From: Mesoflavibacter sp.
GTDB lineage: Bacteria; Pseudomonadota; Alphaproteobacteria; UBA8366; Aestuariispiraceae
NCBI GenBank assembly: GCA_017792345.1
Contig: CP051228.1
Span: 1,488,001-1,552,000, forward strand
DNA: 64,000 nt
Direction: 5' to 3'
The stretch's first letter is position 1. Each line of letters starts with the position of its first letter. Shown here piece by piece: positions 52,377-62,080 of this stretch. The notes beneath the pieces were generated by a model. That model saw nothing but the letters and a program-made list of their open reading frames with translations. It was not told the origin of the DNA and searched no databases. The translations under genes were made by a program, and so were the position numbers.

Positions 52377-53255
52377 TTATTCGGCCGCTTCGGCGACCGG
52401 GTCGGTGCGGTCCCGGGTATAGGCCGCCATGGCGCGGATCAGCTCCGTCAGCGTTTTCTGCAAGGTCTCGAAACCCCGCCCCGGCTCGATCGCCTGTTCG
52501 TCGAGATAGAGCGCGCGGTTGATTTCGATCTGCAGACTATGCCGGCCTTCCGACGGGGCGGCATAGGCGCGCACCAGCTCGGCCCCGCGATAAGGATCGT
52601 TCAGGCGTACCGAATACCCCAATGCTTCCAGCGTATCGCGCACGAAAGCCGTGAAATCGCGCCCGCAGGTCGTGCCGTCCCGGTCGCCCAGCACGAAATC
52701 GGCCCGCACGCCCGCCCGGCCCGGGATATAGGGGCTGCTGGTCGACGGCATGGAATGGCAGTTCAGGTGCCAGACCTGGCCATGGGCGATGTGCAGACGA
52801 CGGATCTCGGTTTCCAGCGTCTCGTGATAGGGCAGCCAGTATTCGTTGATCCGTCGGCGCACGGCATCGACCGCCAGCTTACCTGGATAGAGCGGCCGGT
52901 CCGGCGGATAGGTTTTCCACACAAGACCGTGTCCCAGGCGCGATTTTTCCGACGGGCGGATCGGTTCCGGCCAGGGGCTCAGCAGCATCGCCGGGTCGAG
53001 ATCGGTCGCGGCGCGGTTGGCATCGATATAGGTCCGCGGGAAGCGCGCGTTCAGCAGCGTCGCGCCAAAATCCGGCGCCCGTTCGAACAGGCTGTCGACG
53101 AAGGCATCCTCTACCCGGCGCAGATCGTGACGTCCGACCAGCGGCTGAAAATCATCCGGATAGTCCCTGCCGGAATGCGGCGAATCCAGAATCAGCGGCA
53201 CGCCATCCGTGTCCGGAAGCGTCAGGTCGAGTACGCCTGGAACCTCATATCGCAT
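52377..53255 (-). CDS. N-formylglutamate amidohydrolase
   Basis: The ATG at 53255 (MRYEVPGVLDLTLPD) gives 292 residues, typical of the FGase family. Zinc/active-site motifs are LDSPHSGRDYPDDF near residue 28 and HLNCHSMPS near residue 170, with IEINRALY near residue 246. It hydrolyses N-formylglutamate to glutamate and formate, the last step of one histidine degradation route, though other hut genes are absent here. Its stop is 5 bp from the histidine kinase stop (convergent). Confidence 0.9.
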   Translation of the reverse strand: MRYEVPGVLDLTLPDTDGVPLILDSPHSGRDYPDDFQPLVGRHDLRRVEDAFVDSLFERAPDFGATLLNARFPRTYIDANRAATDLDPAMLLSPWPEPIRPSEKSRLGHGLVWKTYPPDRPLYPGKLAVDAVRRRINEYWLPYHETLETEIRRLHIAHGQVWHLNCHSMPSTSSPYIPGRAGVRADFVLGDRDGTTCGRDFTAFVRDTLEALGYSVRLNDPYRGAELVRAYAAPSEGRHSLQIEINRALYLDEQAIEPGRGFETLQKTLTELIRAMAAYTRDRTDPVAEAAE

Positions 53256-53445
53256 GCCTGTCGGGATGTCCTTGGAAGCCTGTCTGTAACAATCCTGCCC
53301 GATGGAGATAGCAACGCAGCGCCCAAATTCAAAGCACCTTGTCGCCGCAGCGCCCGAATCCGCCGCGCCGCGCCATGGACAGGGCAACCGGGCGCTGTCT
53401 ATAGTCCGCGCCAAAGACAACCAACCGAACTATGGGGACACCGAT

Positions 53446-53913
53446 ATGGCCGGCACAATCGACGCGCGCTTGAAGGAACTGGGTTTGGAACTGCCGCAGG
53501 CCCCCAAGGCGGCCGGCGCCTATGTCGGCTATGTCCAGACCGGCAATCAGCTCTTCGTTGCCGGCCAGATTCCGCTGTGGAACGGCGAATTGCGCCATAT
53601 CGGCAAGGTCGGGGTCGAAATCTCCATCGAGGAGGCCCAGGAGGCTGCGCGGGTCTGCGCCCTGAACATCGTCGCCCAGACCAAGGATGCCCTGGGCGGG
53701 GATTTGGATCGTGTCGTGCGGATCGTGAAACTGGGCGGCTTCGTCAATTGCCCGCCGGATTTCACCCAGCACCCCGAAGTCATCAACGGCGCGTCGAACC
53801 TGATCGGCGATATCTTCGGCGACAAGGGCGCCCATGCCCGGTTCGCCATGGGCGCCGGGTCGCTGCCGCGCAATGTCGCTGTGGAAATCGACGCGGTGAT
53901 CGAGGTCGCCTGA
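53446..53913 (+). CDS. RidA family protein
   Basis: This 155-residue YjgF/YER057c/UK114-type protein starts at an ATG with GGGGA upstream. The conserved patterns VGYVQTGNQLFVAGQIP, IGKVGVEISIEEAQEAARVCALNI and LPRNVAVEIDAVIEV are present, with the Arg that hydrolyses imine/enamine intermediates. It probably detoxifies reactive 2-aminoacrylate-like intermediates from amino acid catabolism. It is convergent with soxG. Confidence 0.92.
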   Translation: MAGTIDARLKELGLELPQAPKAAGAYVGYVQTGNQLFVAGQIPLWNGELRHIGKVGVEISIEEAQEAARVCALNIVAQTKDALGGDLDRVVRIVKLGGFVNCPPDFTQHPEVINGASNLIGDIFGDKGAHARFAMGAGSLPRNVAVEIDAVIEVA

Positions 53914-53930
53914 GCCGCGGCGTTTGGGTT

Positions 53931-54551
53931 CTAAACCGGGTCGGTGACCCGCAGTCCGTATTCCAGACTGGCTTCGACCAGCCAATGATGCAGGTCCGGC
54001 GCAAAGGACCGGGCGCAATAGATATCCGCGCCCGATGGCCCGCGTCCGTGGATCGTCACCGTGAAATGGCCCAGGATCGTCCCGACGCAATCGCCATCCC
54101 CGAAAGTGTCGAAATCCAGGGTCGATCCTTTCGACAGGACCTGGCGCAGCGCCGGCCCTTCCAGACGCCAGCAGACGCGGGAATGCCCCTGATCGGTGAC
54201 CGCCGCCCATTCCTCGGGGATCGACTTGCGCACGGCGGCAAAGAGATTGCGGCTTTCCTTTTCGACCACCAGCCAGCGGTTCGGCCCGACCGACAGGATC
54301 GCGCGCTGACCCAGCTCGACCGCGCGCAGCTTTTCCGGCGGCGTCAGATCGAAATCGTCACGCAGCGCATGGTGAACCTCGCCATGCTTGTCGAACCAGG
54401 CGTCGATATGAACGATGGCGAGGTCGCGGCGTTCGGACAGTTCGATGCCCGGCACGCCATCGACAAGCCATCCGAACTCCCCGGTCAGATAATGCCCCTG
54501 CAGGGCGGACCGGCGTTGCGGCTCGGCGGGCGCTTGGTGTTCGTCAGCCAT
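53931..54551 (-). CDS. soxG: Sarcosine oxidase subunit gamma SoxG
   Basis: This 206-residue subunit of heterotetrameric sarcosine oxidase has the GcvT-like/gamma patterns LRAVELGQRAILSVGPNRWLV and ARSFAPDLHHWLVEASLEYGL. It overlaps the soxA end by 8 bp and is the last gene of soxBDAG. The gamma subunit stabilises the alpha folate-binding region. Its length is normal. Confidence 0.93.
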   Translation of the reverse strand: MADEHQAPAEPQRRSALQGHYLTGEFGWLVDGVPGIELSERRDLAIVHIDAWFDKHGEVHHALRDDFDLTPPEKLRAVELGQRAILSVGPNRWLVVEKESRNLFAAVRKSIPEEWAAVTDQGHSRVCWRLEGPALRQVLSKGSTLDFDTFGDGDCVGTILGHFTVTIHGRGPSGADIYCARSFAPDLHHWLVEASLEYGLRVTDPV

Positions 54552-57500
54552 GGAGGCGCTTCCCTTCCGGATCGACGAAATGCGGATTCCGCACGGTCGC
54601 CGGGATGTAGAGGTTCTTCAAAGGATAGGCGACCAGCACGGTATCGCCCTCCCGCGCCAGGCCGCCTTCCAGCAGGCCCAGCGCGATCGGCGTGTTCAGT
54701 TCCGGGCTGAACCCGTTCGAACTGACATTGCCGATCATCTTGACCGGGCGCGGCTTGTCGCGGTCGGCGAGTTCGATGATCTGCGAGCCGTTCGGCAGCG
54801 CCGTCTTGCCGTCGACCGGCACTAGGCCGACCAGCTTCTTGCGGGTCGGCGCGGTCAGGCCCGGGCGCTGTGCCAGGGTCTTGCCGACGAAGGGCTTCTG
54901 GGCCGACAGCATCTTGCCCAAACCCAGATCGTCCGCCGTGGTGCGGCCGTCCAGTTCCGCGCCCGCCACATGACCCTTTTCGATCCGCATATTGCCCAGG
55001 GCCTCCAGGCCATAGGGCACGATGCCGAACTCCGCGCCCGCGTCCATCAGCGCGTCCCAGACGAAACGGCCATAATCGCTGGGCACGTTGATTTCATAGG
55101 CCAGTTCCCCGGAAAAACTGATCCGGAACAGGCGCGCGCGGATGGCATCCGTGACCGCATGGCAGGGACCGCAGGCCATGAAGGGAAAGGCGTCGTCCGA
55201 CAGGTCGATATCGACGATCTTCTGCATCACCTTGCGGCTGTTCGGTCCGGCCAGCGCGATGGCGGCATACTGTTCCGTCACACTGACGACCTTGACCCGA
55301 AGGTCGGGCCAGACCGCCTGAAGATAGAATTCCAGCTTGGCCATCACGGCCACGGCATTCGCCGTCGTCGTCGTCATGACATAATGGTTCTCGCCCAGCC
55401 GCGAGGTCGTGCCGTCGTCATAGACCTGCCCGTCTTCACGCAGCATCAGGCCATAGCGCGCCTTGCCGACCGGCAATTTGGCGAAACCGTTGGTATAGAC
55501 CCGGTTCAGGAATTCGGCCGCATCCGGGCCCTGAATGTCGATCTTGCCCAGCGTGGTGACGTCGCAGATGCCGACGGATTGGCGGGTCTGCTTGGTCTCG
55601 CGCACATAGGCCTGGCGCAAGGTCTCGTTCGGGGTCAGCGGATAGTGACGCGGCCGGTCCCACAGGCCCGCCGGAATCCATTCGCAGCCGCGTTCCTGGT
55701 GCCAGTCATGCATCGGCGAGCGGCGGCGCGGCTTATAGTGCTGACCGCGCTCCGTCCCGCCCATCGCGCCGATGGCGATCGGGGTATAGGGCGGGCGGAA
55801 GGTCGTCGTGCCGACCGCCGGAATCGGCTGGCCGCGCAGCTTCGCCATGATGGCCAGGCCGGTGATATTCGACGTCTTGCCCTGGTCGGTCCCCATGCCC
55901 AGCGTGGTGTAGCGCTTCAGATGCTCCACCGACACATAGCCTTCCCGATGGGCAAGGCGGACGTCATCGGCGCTGACATCGTCCTGATGGTCGACGAATT
56001 TCTTCGGATGGCCCGTCGCCGGGTCCGGCGCTTCCCACAGGGCTTCCGACGGGGCGGGCGTTTCGGCGTCGACGCGCGGCAGTTTGACTTCGCGGTCTAG
56101 GGAATGGCCGGTCAGGGCGGCCGCTTGTGTCCCGCGCGCATGACCGTCCGACAGAACGGCGGCCAGCGTGAACCGGCCCGCCGCCGCCCCGGCCGAGGCT
56201 TCCGGCCGTTTCGGCGTACCGGGCAAGAAACAATTCATCTTGTCGTTCCAGACCGGTTTCGCCCCGGTCTGGCTGGACAGATGCACATTCGGCTGCCAAC
56301 CGCCGGAAATCGCCAGCAGATCGCAGTCCAGCCGACGCGCCGCACCGTCGCCGTCGATCGGCGCGACGTCGACCGCCTGCAGTTCGAAATGACCATGGGT
56401 GTTGACCACCGCATGGCCGGTCAGGACCGTCACGCCCTTGCCGCGCGTATGGTCGATCAGGGTCGACCGGGGGTTCTTGCGGGCGTCGACGACGGCGACC
56501 GCCGCCCCACCGGCATTCATCACATCCAGCGCCGTTCGATAGGCGTCGTCATTATTGGTGAAGATCACCGCCCGCCGGCCCGGCAGCACGCCGTATTCGT
56601 TGATATAGGCCCGCACCGCACCGGCCAGCATGATGCCCGGCCGGTCGTTGTTGCCGAAGACCAGCGGCTGTTCGGTCGCGCCCGTCGCCAGGATCACCTG
56701 TTTCGCGCGGAACCGCCACCAGCGCTGACGCGGCAGATGGACCGGCATTTCGGGAAGATGGTCGGAAACCCGCTCCACCGCGCCGATCAGATTGCCGTCG
56801 TAATAACCGAAGGCCGTCGTACGGGTCAGCAGCTTGACGGTCGGCAGCGCGGTCAGCTTCGCAATGGTCTGTTCGACCCATTCGCCGCCGGACAGATCGC
56901 CGATCTTGTAGACATCCTGATTCAGCCGCCCGCCGAGCCGCGGCGTTTCGTCGACCAGGATCACGCGCGCGCCGGCCTCTCCCGCCGCCAATGCGGCGCT
57001 GAGCCCCGCCGCGCCGCCGCCGATCACCAGCACGTCGCAATGGGCGTGCATCCGGTCATATCGGTCGGGATCCGCCTCGCCCGACGCCGTCCCCATGCCC
57101 GCCGACTTGCGGATGATCTTTTCGAAGAACATCCACAGCCGCGTATTGGCGAAGGGACCCATGAAGGTCTTGTAATAGAAGCCCGCCGGGATGAACCGCG
57201 CGATCGCCTGGTTCAGCGATTGAATGTCGTATTTCAGATTGGGCGACCGGTTCTGGCTTTCGGCGACCAGCCCGTCGAACAGTTCGGCGACCGTCGCCCG
57301 TGTGTTCGGTTCCCGCCGCGCGCCTTCGCGCAGGGCCACGAGGGCGTTCGGCTCCTCCACCCCGGCGGAAAAGACGCCGCGTGGCCGGTGATATTTGAAG
57401 CTGCGGCCGACCAGTTTGACGCCATTGGCCAGCAGGGCCGACGCCAAGGTGTCGCCCTTATAGCCCGTATAGGCCTTGCCATCGAAGGTGAAGCGCAGCG

Positions 57501-57558
57501 GCTCGTCACGGCCGATCCGGCCGAAATCGGGGATGCGGTTCGGTTGATTGCCGCTCAT
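54544..57558 (-). CDS. soxA: Sarcosine oxidase subunit alpha SoxA
   Basis: This 1004-residue alpha subunit of heterotetrameric sarcosine oxidase works with SoxB to demethylate sarcosine to glycine. An N-terminal ferredoxin-like region (PLRFTFDGKAYTGYKGDTLAS) is followed by an NAD-binding Rossmann motif (VLVIGGGAAGLSAALAAGEAG, near 154). A C-terminal GcvT-like folate domain from about residue 610 (IPAGLWDRPRHY and LALAGPNSRKVMQKI) forms 5,10-methylene-THF. It lies immediately after soxD. Confidence 0.96.
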   Translation of the reverse strand: MSGNQPNRIPDFGRIGRDEPLRFTFDGKAYTGYKGDTLASALLANGVKLVGRSFKYHRPRGVFSAGVEEPNALVALREGARREPNTRATVAELFDGLVAESQNRSPNLKYDIQSLNQAIARFIPAGFYYKTFMGPFANTRLWMFFEKIIRKSAGMGTASGEADPDRYDRMHAHCDVLVIGGGAAGLSAALAAGEAGARVILVDETPRLGGRLNQDVYKIGDLSGGEWVEQTIAKLTALPTVKLLTRTTAFGYYDGNLIGAVERVSDHLPEMPVHLPRQRWWRFRAKQVILATGATEQPLVFGNNDRPGIMLAGAVRAYINEYGVLPGRRAVIFTNNDDAYRTALDVMNAGGAAVAVVDARKNPRSTLIDHTRGKGVTVLTGHAVVNTHGHFELQAVDVAPIDGDGAARRLDCDLLAISGGWQPNVHLSSQTGAKPVWNDKMNCFLPGTPKRPEASAGAAAGRFTLAAVLSDGHARGTQAAALTGHSLDREVKLPRVDAETPAPSEALWEAPDPATGHPKKFVDHQDDVSADDVRLAHREGYVSVEHLKRYTTLGMGTDQGKTSNITGLAIMAKLRGQPIPAVGTTTFRPPYTPIAIGAMGGTERGQHYKPRRRSPMHDWHQERGCEWIPAGLWDRPRHYPLTPNETLRQAYVRETKQTRQSVGICDVTTLGKIDIQGPDAAEFLNRVYTNGFAKLPVGKARYGLMLREDGQVYDDGTTSRLGENHYVMTTTTANAVAVMAKLEFYLQAVWPDLRVKVVSVTEQYAAIALAGPNSRKVMQKIVDIDLSDDAFPFMACGPCHAVTDAIRARLFRISFSGELAYEINVPSDYGRFVWDALMDAGAEFGIVPYGLEALGNMRIEKGHVAGAELDGRTTADDLGLGKMLSAQKPFVGKTLAQRPGLTAPTRKKLVGLVPVDGKTALPNGSQIIELADRDKPRPVKMIGNVSSNGFSPELNTPIALGLLEGGLAREGDTVLVAYPLKNLYIPATVRNPHFVDPEGKRLHG

Positions 57559-57846
57559 TTACGCGCCCTCTCCGCCTGTTTCGGGCCGCATCCGGCCGGT
57601 GGCCGGGCCGCAGGCCAGGATTTCATGGGTCAGCGTGTCGCGTTCGACACGGATCCATTGCCGGCAGCCGGCGACATGGTGCCAGTATTCGACATGCGGT
57701 CCGCGCGGATTGTCGCGCTGATAGACGGCGTCGAACCAGGCTTCTTCGCCGGCGGCCAGATCCGGCACGACGACACTGGCGTCCCCGCCATAGCTGAATT
57801 CGACGACGTCGCGTTCGCCGCAATGGGGGCAGGTGAAGCGGAACAT
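57559..57846 (-). CDS. soxD: Sarcosine oxidase subunit delta SoxD
   Basis: The start MFRFTCPHCGERDVVEFSYGG gives 95 residues, normal for the delta subunit. CPHCG and the later His/Cys in WHHVAGCRQW form the zinc site. It lies between soxB and soxA, with a 13-bp gap from soxB. A longer upstream reading lacks family resemblance. Confidence 0.94.
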   Translation of the reverse strand: MFRFTCPHCGERDVVEFSYGGDASVVVPDLAAGEEAWFDAVYQRDNPRGPHVEYWHHVAGCRQWIRVERDTLTHEILACGPATGRMRPETGGEGA

Positions 57847-57859
57847 CCGTCCGTCCTTC

Positions 57860-59116
57860 TCAGTGATGGCCCGGGATCGGCCCGGCCCCGCGCTCGTCGA
57901 CCATCCGGCCGTCGCGGAAACGGGCGAGATCGAGATCGCGGTTGATCCAATGGGGTTCGTCATGGGCGATGGTATGGGCGAAGACCCAGCCGGAGCCCGG
58001 CGTCGCCTTGAACCCGCCGTAACACCAGCCGCCGTTGAGATAGAGGCCTTTGATCGGCGTCTTGCCTATGATCGGGCTGCCGTCCATCGACATGTCCATG
58101 ACCCCCGCCCAATGGCGCAGCATGCGGATACGGCCGATGGAGGGCATCAGAGCCATGCCTTCCTCGCCCAGATGTTCGATCAGCGGCAGGTTGCCGCGCT
58201 GGGCATAGGAATTGTAGCCGTCCAGATCGCCGCCGAAGACCAGGCCGCCCTTGTCGGACTGGCTGATATAGAAATGTCCGGCCCCGAAGGTGACGACCCC
58301 GTCGATGAAAGGTTTCAGCGGTTCCGACACGAAGGCCTGCAGCAAGTGACTTTCGATCGGCAGGGTCAGTCCGGCCAGCGCCGCGACCTGGCTGGTATGC
58401 CCGGCGACCGCCATGCCGATCTTCTCCGCCTTGATCGCGCCGCGCGTGGTTTGGACGCCCTTGACCGCCCCGCCCTGGATGTCGAAGCCGGTGACTTCGC
58501 AGTTCTGGATGATGTCGACGCCCAGACTGTCCGCGCCGCGCGCAAGGCCCCAGGCGACCGCATCGTGCCGCGCCGTACCGCCGCGCGGCTGCAATAGGCC
58601 ACCGACGATGGGGAAACGCGCCGAGTCGGAGAAATCCAGCACCGGCGCATACCGCCGGACCTGTTCCCGGTCCAGCAGCTCGGCATCGATGCCGTTCAGG
58701 CGCATCGCGTTGCCGCGCCGGGCATAGGCGTCCATCTGCGCATCGCTATGGGCCAGGTTCAGGACCCCGCGCTGCGAGAACATGACGTTGTAGTTGAGGT
58801 CGACCGACAGGCCTTCCCACAGTTTCAGCGAATGCTCATAGAAATGCGCGTTCGCCTCCAGCATGTAGTTGGAGCGGACGATGGTCGTGTTCCGGCCGGT
58901 ATTGCCGCCGCCCAGCCAGCCTTTTTCCAGGACCGCGATATTGGTCATGCCGTGGAGCTTGGCCAGGTAATAGGCGGTGGCGAGGCCATGACCGCCGCCG
59001 CCGATGATGATCGCGTCGTATTCGGGCTTCGGCTCGGGATCGCGCCAGGCGCGGCCCCAATGCGTCTGCCCGGTCAATCCGCCCTTGAGGACACTGAAAA
59101 CGGAATACCGGGACAT
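57860..59116 (-). CDS. soxB: Sarcosine oxidase subunit beta SoxB
   Basis: This 418-residue flavin subunit binds FAD and covalent FMN and oxidises sarcosine. It has the dinucleotide motif AIIIGGGGHGLATAYYLA near residue 35, LEKGWLGGGNTGRNTTIVRS, and the FMN-linkage His in RGGTARHDAVAWG near residue 180. The ATG (MSRYSVFSVLKGG) matches the usual SoxB start; a GTG five codons upstream is possible. It is the first gene of the soxBDAG operon. Typical upstream partners such as glyA or a folate deformylase are not in this window. Confidence 0.95.
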   Translation of the reverse strand: MSRYSVFSVLKGGLTGQTHWGRAWRDPEPKPEYDAIIIGGGGHGLATAYYLAKLHGMTNIAVLEKGWLGGGNTGRNTTIVRSNYMLEANAHFYEHSLKLWEGLSVDLNYNVMFSQRGVLNLAHSDAQMDAYARRGNAMRLNGIDAELLDREQVRRYAPVLDFSDSARFPIVGGLLQPRGGTARHDAVAWGLARGADSLGVDIIQNCEVTGFDIQGGAVKGVQTTRGAIKAEKIGMAVAGHTSQVAALAGLTLPIESHLLQAFVSEPLKPFIDGVVTFGAGHFYISQSDKGGLVFGGDLDGYNSYAQRGNLPLIEHLGEEGMALMPSIGRIRMLRHWAGVMDMSMDGSPIIGKTPIKGLYLNGGWCYGGFKATPGSGWVFAHTIAHDEPHWINRDLDLARFRDGRMVDERGAGPIPGHH

Positions 59117-59287
59117 GGCGGCTTTCGTCACTCCATAGAAATGCGGGAAGGCCGATACCCGGAACTCGGGCGGTAGGATGGCCGGCGCGATTGCAGGCTA
59201 TCTAAAAAGAGTCGCGCTGCAAATGACGCGTTGAAATCCGTCCCGGATCATTCAAATTTCGCCATCTTTGCTCTGTAACCGACAAAT

Positions 59288-60022
59288 TCAGCCCGCGCGC
59301 ACCAAAGGGGCGCCGTCCTCGTTCCAATCGTCCCAACTGGGGAACCGGATCGGGTTGAGGCGGTCGAGCCCATCCAAATGGTCCGCCCAGCGTCGCAAAT
59401 GATCCGCGCGCAGCGCCGCCGCGCCTGCCGCGTCGCGGTAGGCGTAACCATGTCCCTGGACGCCATGGGCGGCGAAGGGCGGCAGGACGCCGAAGCCCAT
59501 GTAATGCAGGGAGTAGTGTACGGGCCAGAGGATCTGGTCCATGTCGCCGCCCCGCGCATTCGGCCCGAAGGCCGCAGCCGGCGCGCCGGTCGTGACCGAT
59601 GTCAGTGCCCGCTTGCCCCGGAAAAAGCCCCGGTCATACCGCATGCTGCCGGTATACAGGCGCCCGCTGAGGAAGACCCGGTCGAACCAGCCTTTGAGAA
59701 TGGCCGGCGGACCGTGCCACCAGATCGGGAACTGGAAGATCACCAGATCGGCGGCGATCAGCCGATCGATCTCGCATTGGACCGGCCCCGGCACCGTGTT
59801 TCTTTTGCCGGCATGCCGCTGTTCCGCCAAGGCGGCGAAATAGTCCGGGTCGGTGCGGTCGGCATAGTGGCTTCCGGATTCAACGGGATCGAACCCATCG
59901 GCATAGAGGTCGGAGATCGAGACGAGATGGCCCTGCCCTTCCAGGCTGCGGCGCGCGGTTTCGGTCAGGGCGCCATTGAAGGATTCGGGTTCCGGATGGG
60001 CATGGACGATATGGACGCGCAT
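59288..60022 (-). CDS. NAD(P)H-dependent quinone oxidoreductase (flavodoxin-like)
   Basis: The ATG follows AGGAGG and gives 244 residues. The flavodoxin-like fold appears in the opening VHIVHAHPEPESFNGAL. LVIFQFPIWWHGPPAILKGWFDRVF is the FMN-binding family signature, split here by residue ranges 91-115, and SVTTGAPAAAFGPNARGG lies near residue 140. It resembles the NQO1/MdaB/KefF group that reduces quinones using NAD(P)H. It is divergent from a LysR regulator that probably controls it. Confidence 0.9.
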   Translation of the reverse strand: MRVHIVHAHPEPESFNGALTETARRSLEGQGHLVSISDLYADGFDPVESGSHYADRTDPDYFAALAEQRHAGKRNTVPGPVQCEIDRLIAADLVIFQFPIWWHGPPAILKGWFDRVFLSGRLYTGSMRYDRGFFRGKRALTSVTTGAPAAAFGPNARGGDMDQILWPVHYSLHYMGFGVLPPFAAHGVQGHGYAYRDAAGAAALRADHLRRWADHLDGLDRLNPIRFPSWDDWNEDGAPLVRAG

Positions 60023-60117
60023 GGGCGGCCTCCTGTTCGGTTGGTGATCCGAACGCCAGAATAGTGTTATCGTTTTTGATCGTTGATTGGCCATTTTGGT
60101 AAGTGGATTTTGCATAA

Positions 60118-61008
60118 ATGAACAATCGGCTGGATTGGAACGATCTAAATTACATTCGCGCCATCGCGGAGAGCGGCAGTCTTTCCGGCGCCGCGCGGCT
60201 GTTGGGGGTCAGTCATGCCACCGTCTTCCGGCGCCTTGGCGAGATTGAATCCCAATTGGGCGTGCGTCTGTTCGAGCGGTCGCGCACGGGCTATGCCCCG
60301 ACCGCCGCCGGCGAGGAGGCCGCCGCCGCCGCCGCGCGTATCGCCGAGGAGGTCTTCGGGATCGAGCGCAGACTCGCGGGCCGCGACCTTCGCCCGTCGG
60401 GCACGGTCCGTGTCACGACGACGGACACGCTTTTCTTTGGCATGCTGTCCCCGAATTTCGATGCCTTTCGCGTCGATTATCCCGACATCGCCCTGGAGGT
60501 TGCGCTGTCGAACGACCGGTTCGACCTGTCGCGGCGGGAGGCGGATATCGCGATTCGACCGGCCGCCGATCCGCCGGACCATTTGACCGGACGCAGGATC
60601 GGCCGGATCGCTCAGGCTGCCTATGTTGCACGCGCCCGCTATCCCGCCGATGCCGCACCGGATGCCGTGCCCTGGATCGGGCCCGATGCCCGCATGGGTT
60701 ATCCGGCCCTGGACCGCTGGATGACGGGGCGGGGCTTCGCCGCGCATTGTGCCTATCGTTTGGATTCCATGCTGGGCATCGCCGCGGCCGTTCGGGATGG
60801 GGCTGGGGCCGGGATACTGCCCTGCTATCTGGCCGATCGTGATCCCGCCTATCGCAGGCTTCTGCCGCCGGTGCCGGAGTTGGAAATCGATCTGTGGATT
60901 TTGATCCATTCCGATCTGCGCGGCATCGCCCGGATGAAGGCCTTTACCGACCATGTCGCAAACGCCGTTAAAGCGGCGTCACCGCGACTCGCGGGGGACC
61001 CGGGCTAA
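60118..61008 (+). CDS. LysR family regulator of the quinone oxidoreductase
   Basis: This 296-residue LysR-type protein has the helix-turn-helix SLSGAARLLGVSHATVFRRLG (about 20-40) and an effector domain from about residue 90. The HTH is of the type that reads SHATVFRRxxxLE, common next to flavoprotein genes. It is divergent from the oxidoreductase gene; the 95-bp gap is AT-rich. Its stop overlaps the convergent S4 gene by three bases. Confidence 0.88.
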   Translation: MNNRLDWNDLNYIRAIAESGSLSGAARLLGVSHATVFRRLGEIESQLGVRLFERSRTGYAPTAAGEEAAAAAARIAEEVFGIERRLAGRDLRPSGTVRVTTTDTLFFGMLSPNFDAFRVDYPDIALEVALSNDRFDLSRREADIAIRPAADPPDHLTGRRIGRIAQAAYVARARYPADAAPDAVPWIGPDARMGYPALDRWMTGRGFAAHCAYRLDSMLGIAAAVRDGAGAGILPCYLADRDPAYRRLLPPVPELEIDLWILIHSDLRGIARMKAFTDHVANAVKAASPRLAGDPG

Positions 61009-61379
61009 TCCTCGCCGCGCAGCCGATCGATCTCGCGCCGTTCCTTCTTGGTCGGGCGTCCGGCGCCTTCATCCCGGACGGCGACCGGGGCCGGTTGGTC
61101 CACCTTGGGTTTCGGCTGCGGCGGCGACAGATCCGAATAGAGCGCCTGGGCTTCGGGCGCCGGTCCACGCCGGTCCGCCAGCCCCAGAATCTCGATCACG
61201 CGAATATGCGGGCCTTGCGGAAAGGTCAGGACATCGCCCGGCCCCACGGCGTGGCTGGGTTTCCGGATCGGCTGGCGGTTGACGCGGATATGCCCCGCCG
61301 ACACGACGTCCGAGGCTAGGCTGCGCGTCTTGAAGAAGCGCGCGTGCCACAGCCATTTGTCGATACGCTGCTTGGACAT
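61005..61379 (-). CDS. S4-domain RNA-binding protein (Hsp15-like)
   Basis: The start MSKQRIDKWLWHARFFKTRS is the classic Hsp15/HslR-type opening and gives 124 residues. The S4 domain (about 1-80) includes SAGHIRVNRQPIRKPSHAV. A charged C-terminal tail carries Pro/Lys repeats. Hsp15 binds 50S subunits carrying stalled nascent chains. In alphaproteobacteria this gene often lies beside a helicase gene, as here (helicase 63367 onward, with other genes between). Confidence 0.9.
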   Translation of the reverse strand: MSKQRIDKWLWHARFFKTRSLASDVVSAGHIRVNRQPIRKPSHAVGPGDVLTFPQGPHIRVIEILGLADRRGPAPEAQALYSDLSPPQPKPKVDQPAPVAVRDEGAGRPTKKERREIDRLRGED

Positions 61380-61455
61380 CGGGACGCGGAATACCTTGGT
61401 AAAGGACAGTCTTTGACTGAACCATAGAAGGACAGGCGTCCGATCCCAAGTGCCT

Positions 61456-62070
61456 TCAGACCAGAAGGCGCCGACCCGAGGGCGTGTCGATTTCCGCGAC
61501 AAGGCCCGCCTCCGGCGATTCCGCAAAGACCAGGCGGTCATCTTTCAGATAGTCCGCGGCGAAGGACGCGATCGGGGCGACATCGGGATGGCCGATGCGC
61601 AAGACGGACAGGCGGCAGCCGAGATCCGGCATGGAGTCGGAAGGATGCGGTCCCGGCGGCCATTCGATAAAGGTCGGAAATGCCCCGTCCATCGGCAGCG
61701 ACCCGTCCTGCGGCACGGAGATTCGCCAATTCAACGCCCCACGCGTGATCGGCTCCGCCTTTCCTGCCACCGGATAACGGGCGAGGGCGGTGTCGAGGTC
61801 CGGCACCCCGGCGACCCAGGTCGCGAGGCGCGTCGGACCCGGCGCGTCGAGCCCGAACCAGCGCGCCCGGCCCGGTGGGTCGGCCGCCGGATCGGGTGCG
61901 ACAATTTCCAGAAACACCCCGTCACCCAGTCGCATCAAGCGGTTATGGGTGCCCATCTGAACATGCTTGCCGCCGGCCGGGACTTCGACGTCCAGCGCCG
62001 CCGCCACATGACGAACGCCCTCGTCCAGATCGGAAGCGACGATTGTGATGTGGTCGAGACGATAAGTCAT
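61456..62070 (-). CDS. VOC family protein (glyoxalase-like)
   Basis: This 204-residue protein has the opening YRLDHITIVASDLDEGVRHV and then a Glyoxalase_3-like fold with GGKHVQMGTHNRLMRLGDGVFLEI near residue 35. It is probably a non-classical dioxygenase/glyoxalase relative. It starts 10 bp after the hydrolase stop and is part of the ArsR-hydrolase-VOC run. Confidence 0.83.
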   Translation of the reverse strand: MTYRLDHITIVASDLDEGVRHVAAALDVEVPAGGKHVQMGTHNRLMRLGDGVFLEIVAPDPAADPPGRARWFGLDAPGPTRLATWVAGVPDLDTALARYPVAGKAEPITRGALNWRISVPQDGSLPMDGAFPTFIEWPPGPHPSDSMPDLGCRLSVLRIGHPDVAPIASFAADYLKDDRLVFAESPEAGLVAEIDTPSGRRLLV

Positions 62071-62080
62071 GGTGTCCCTT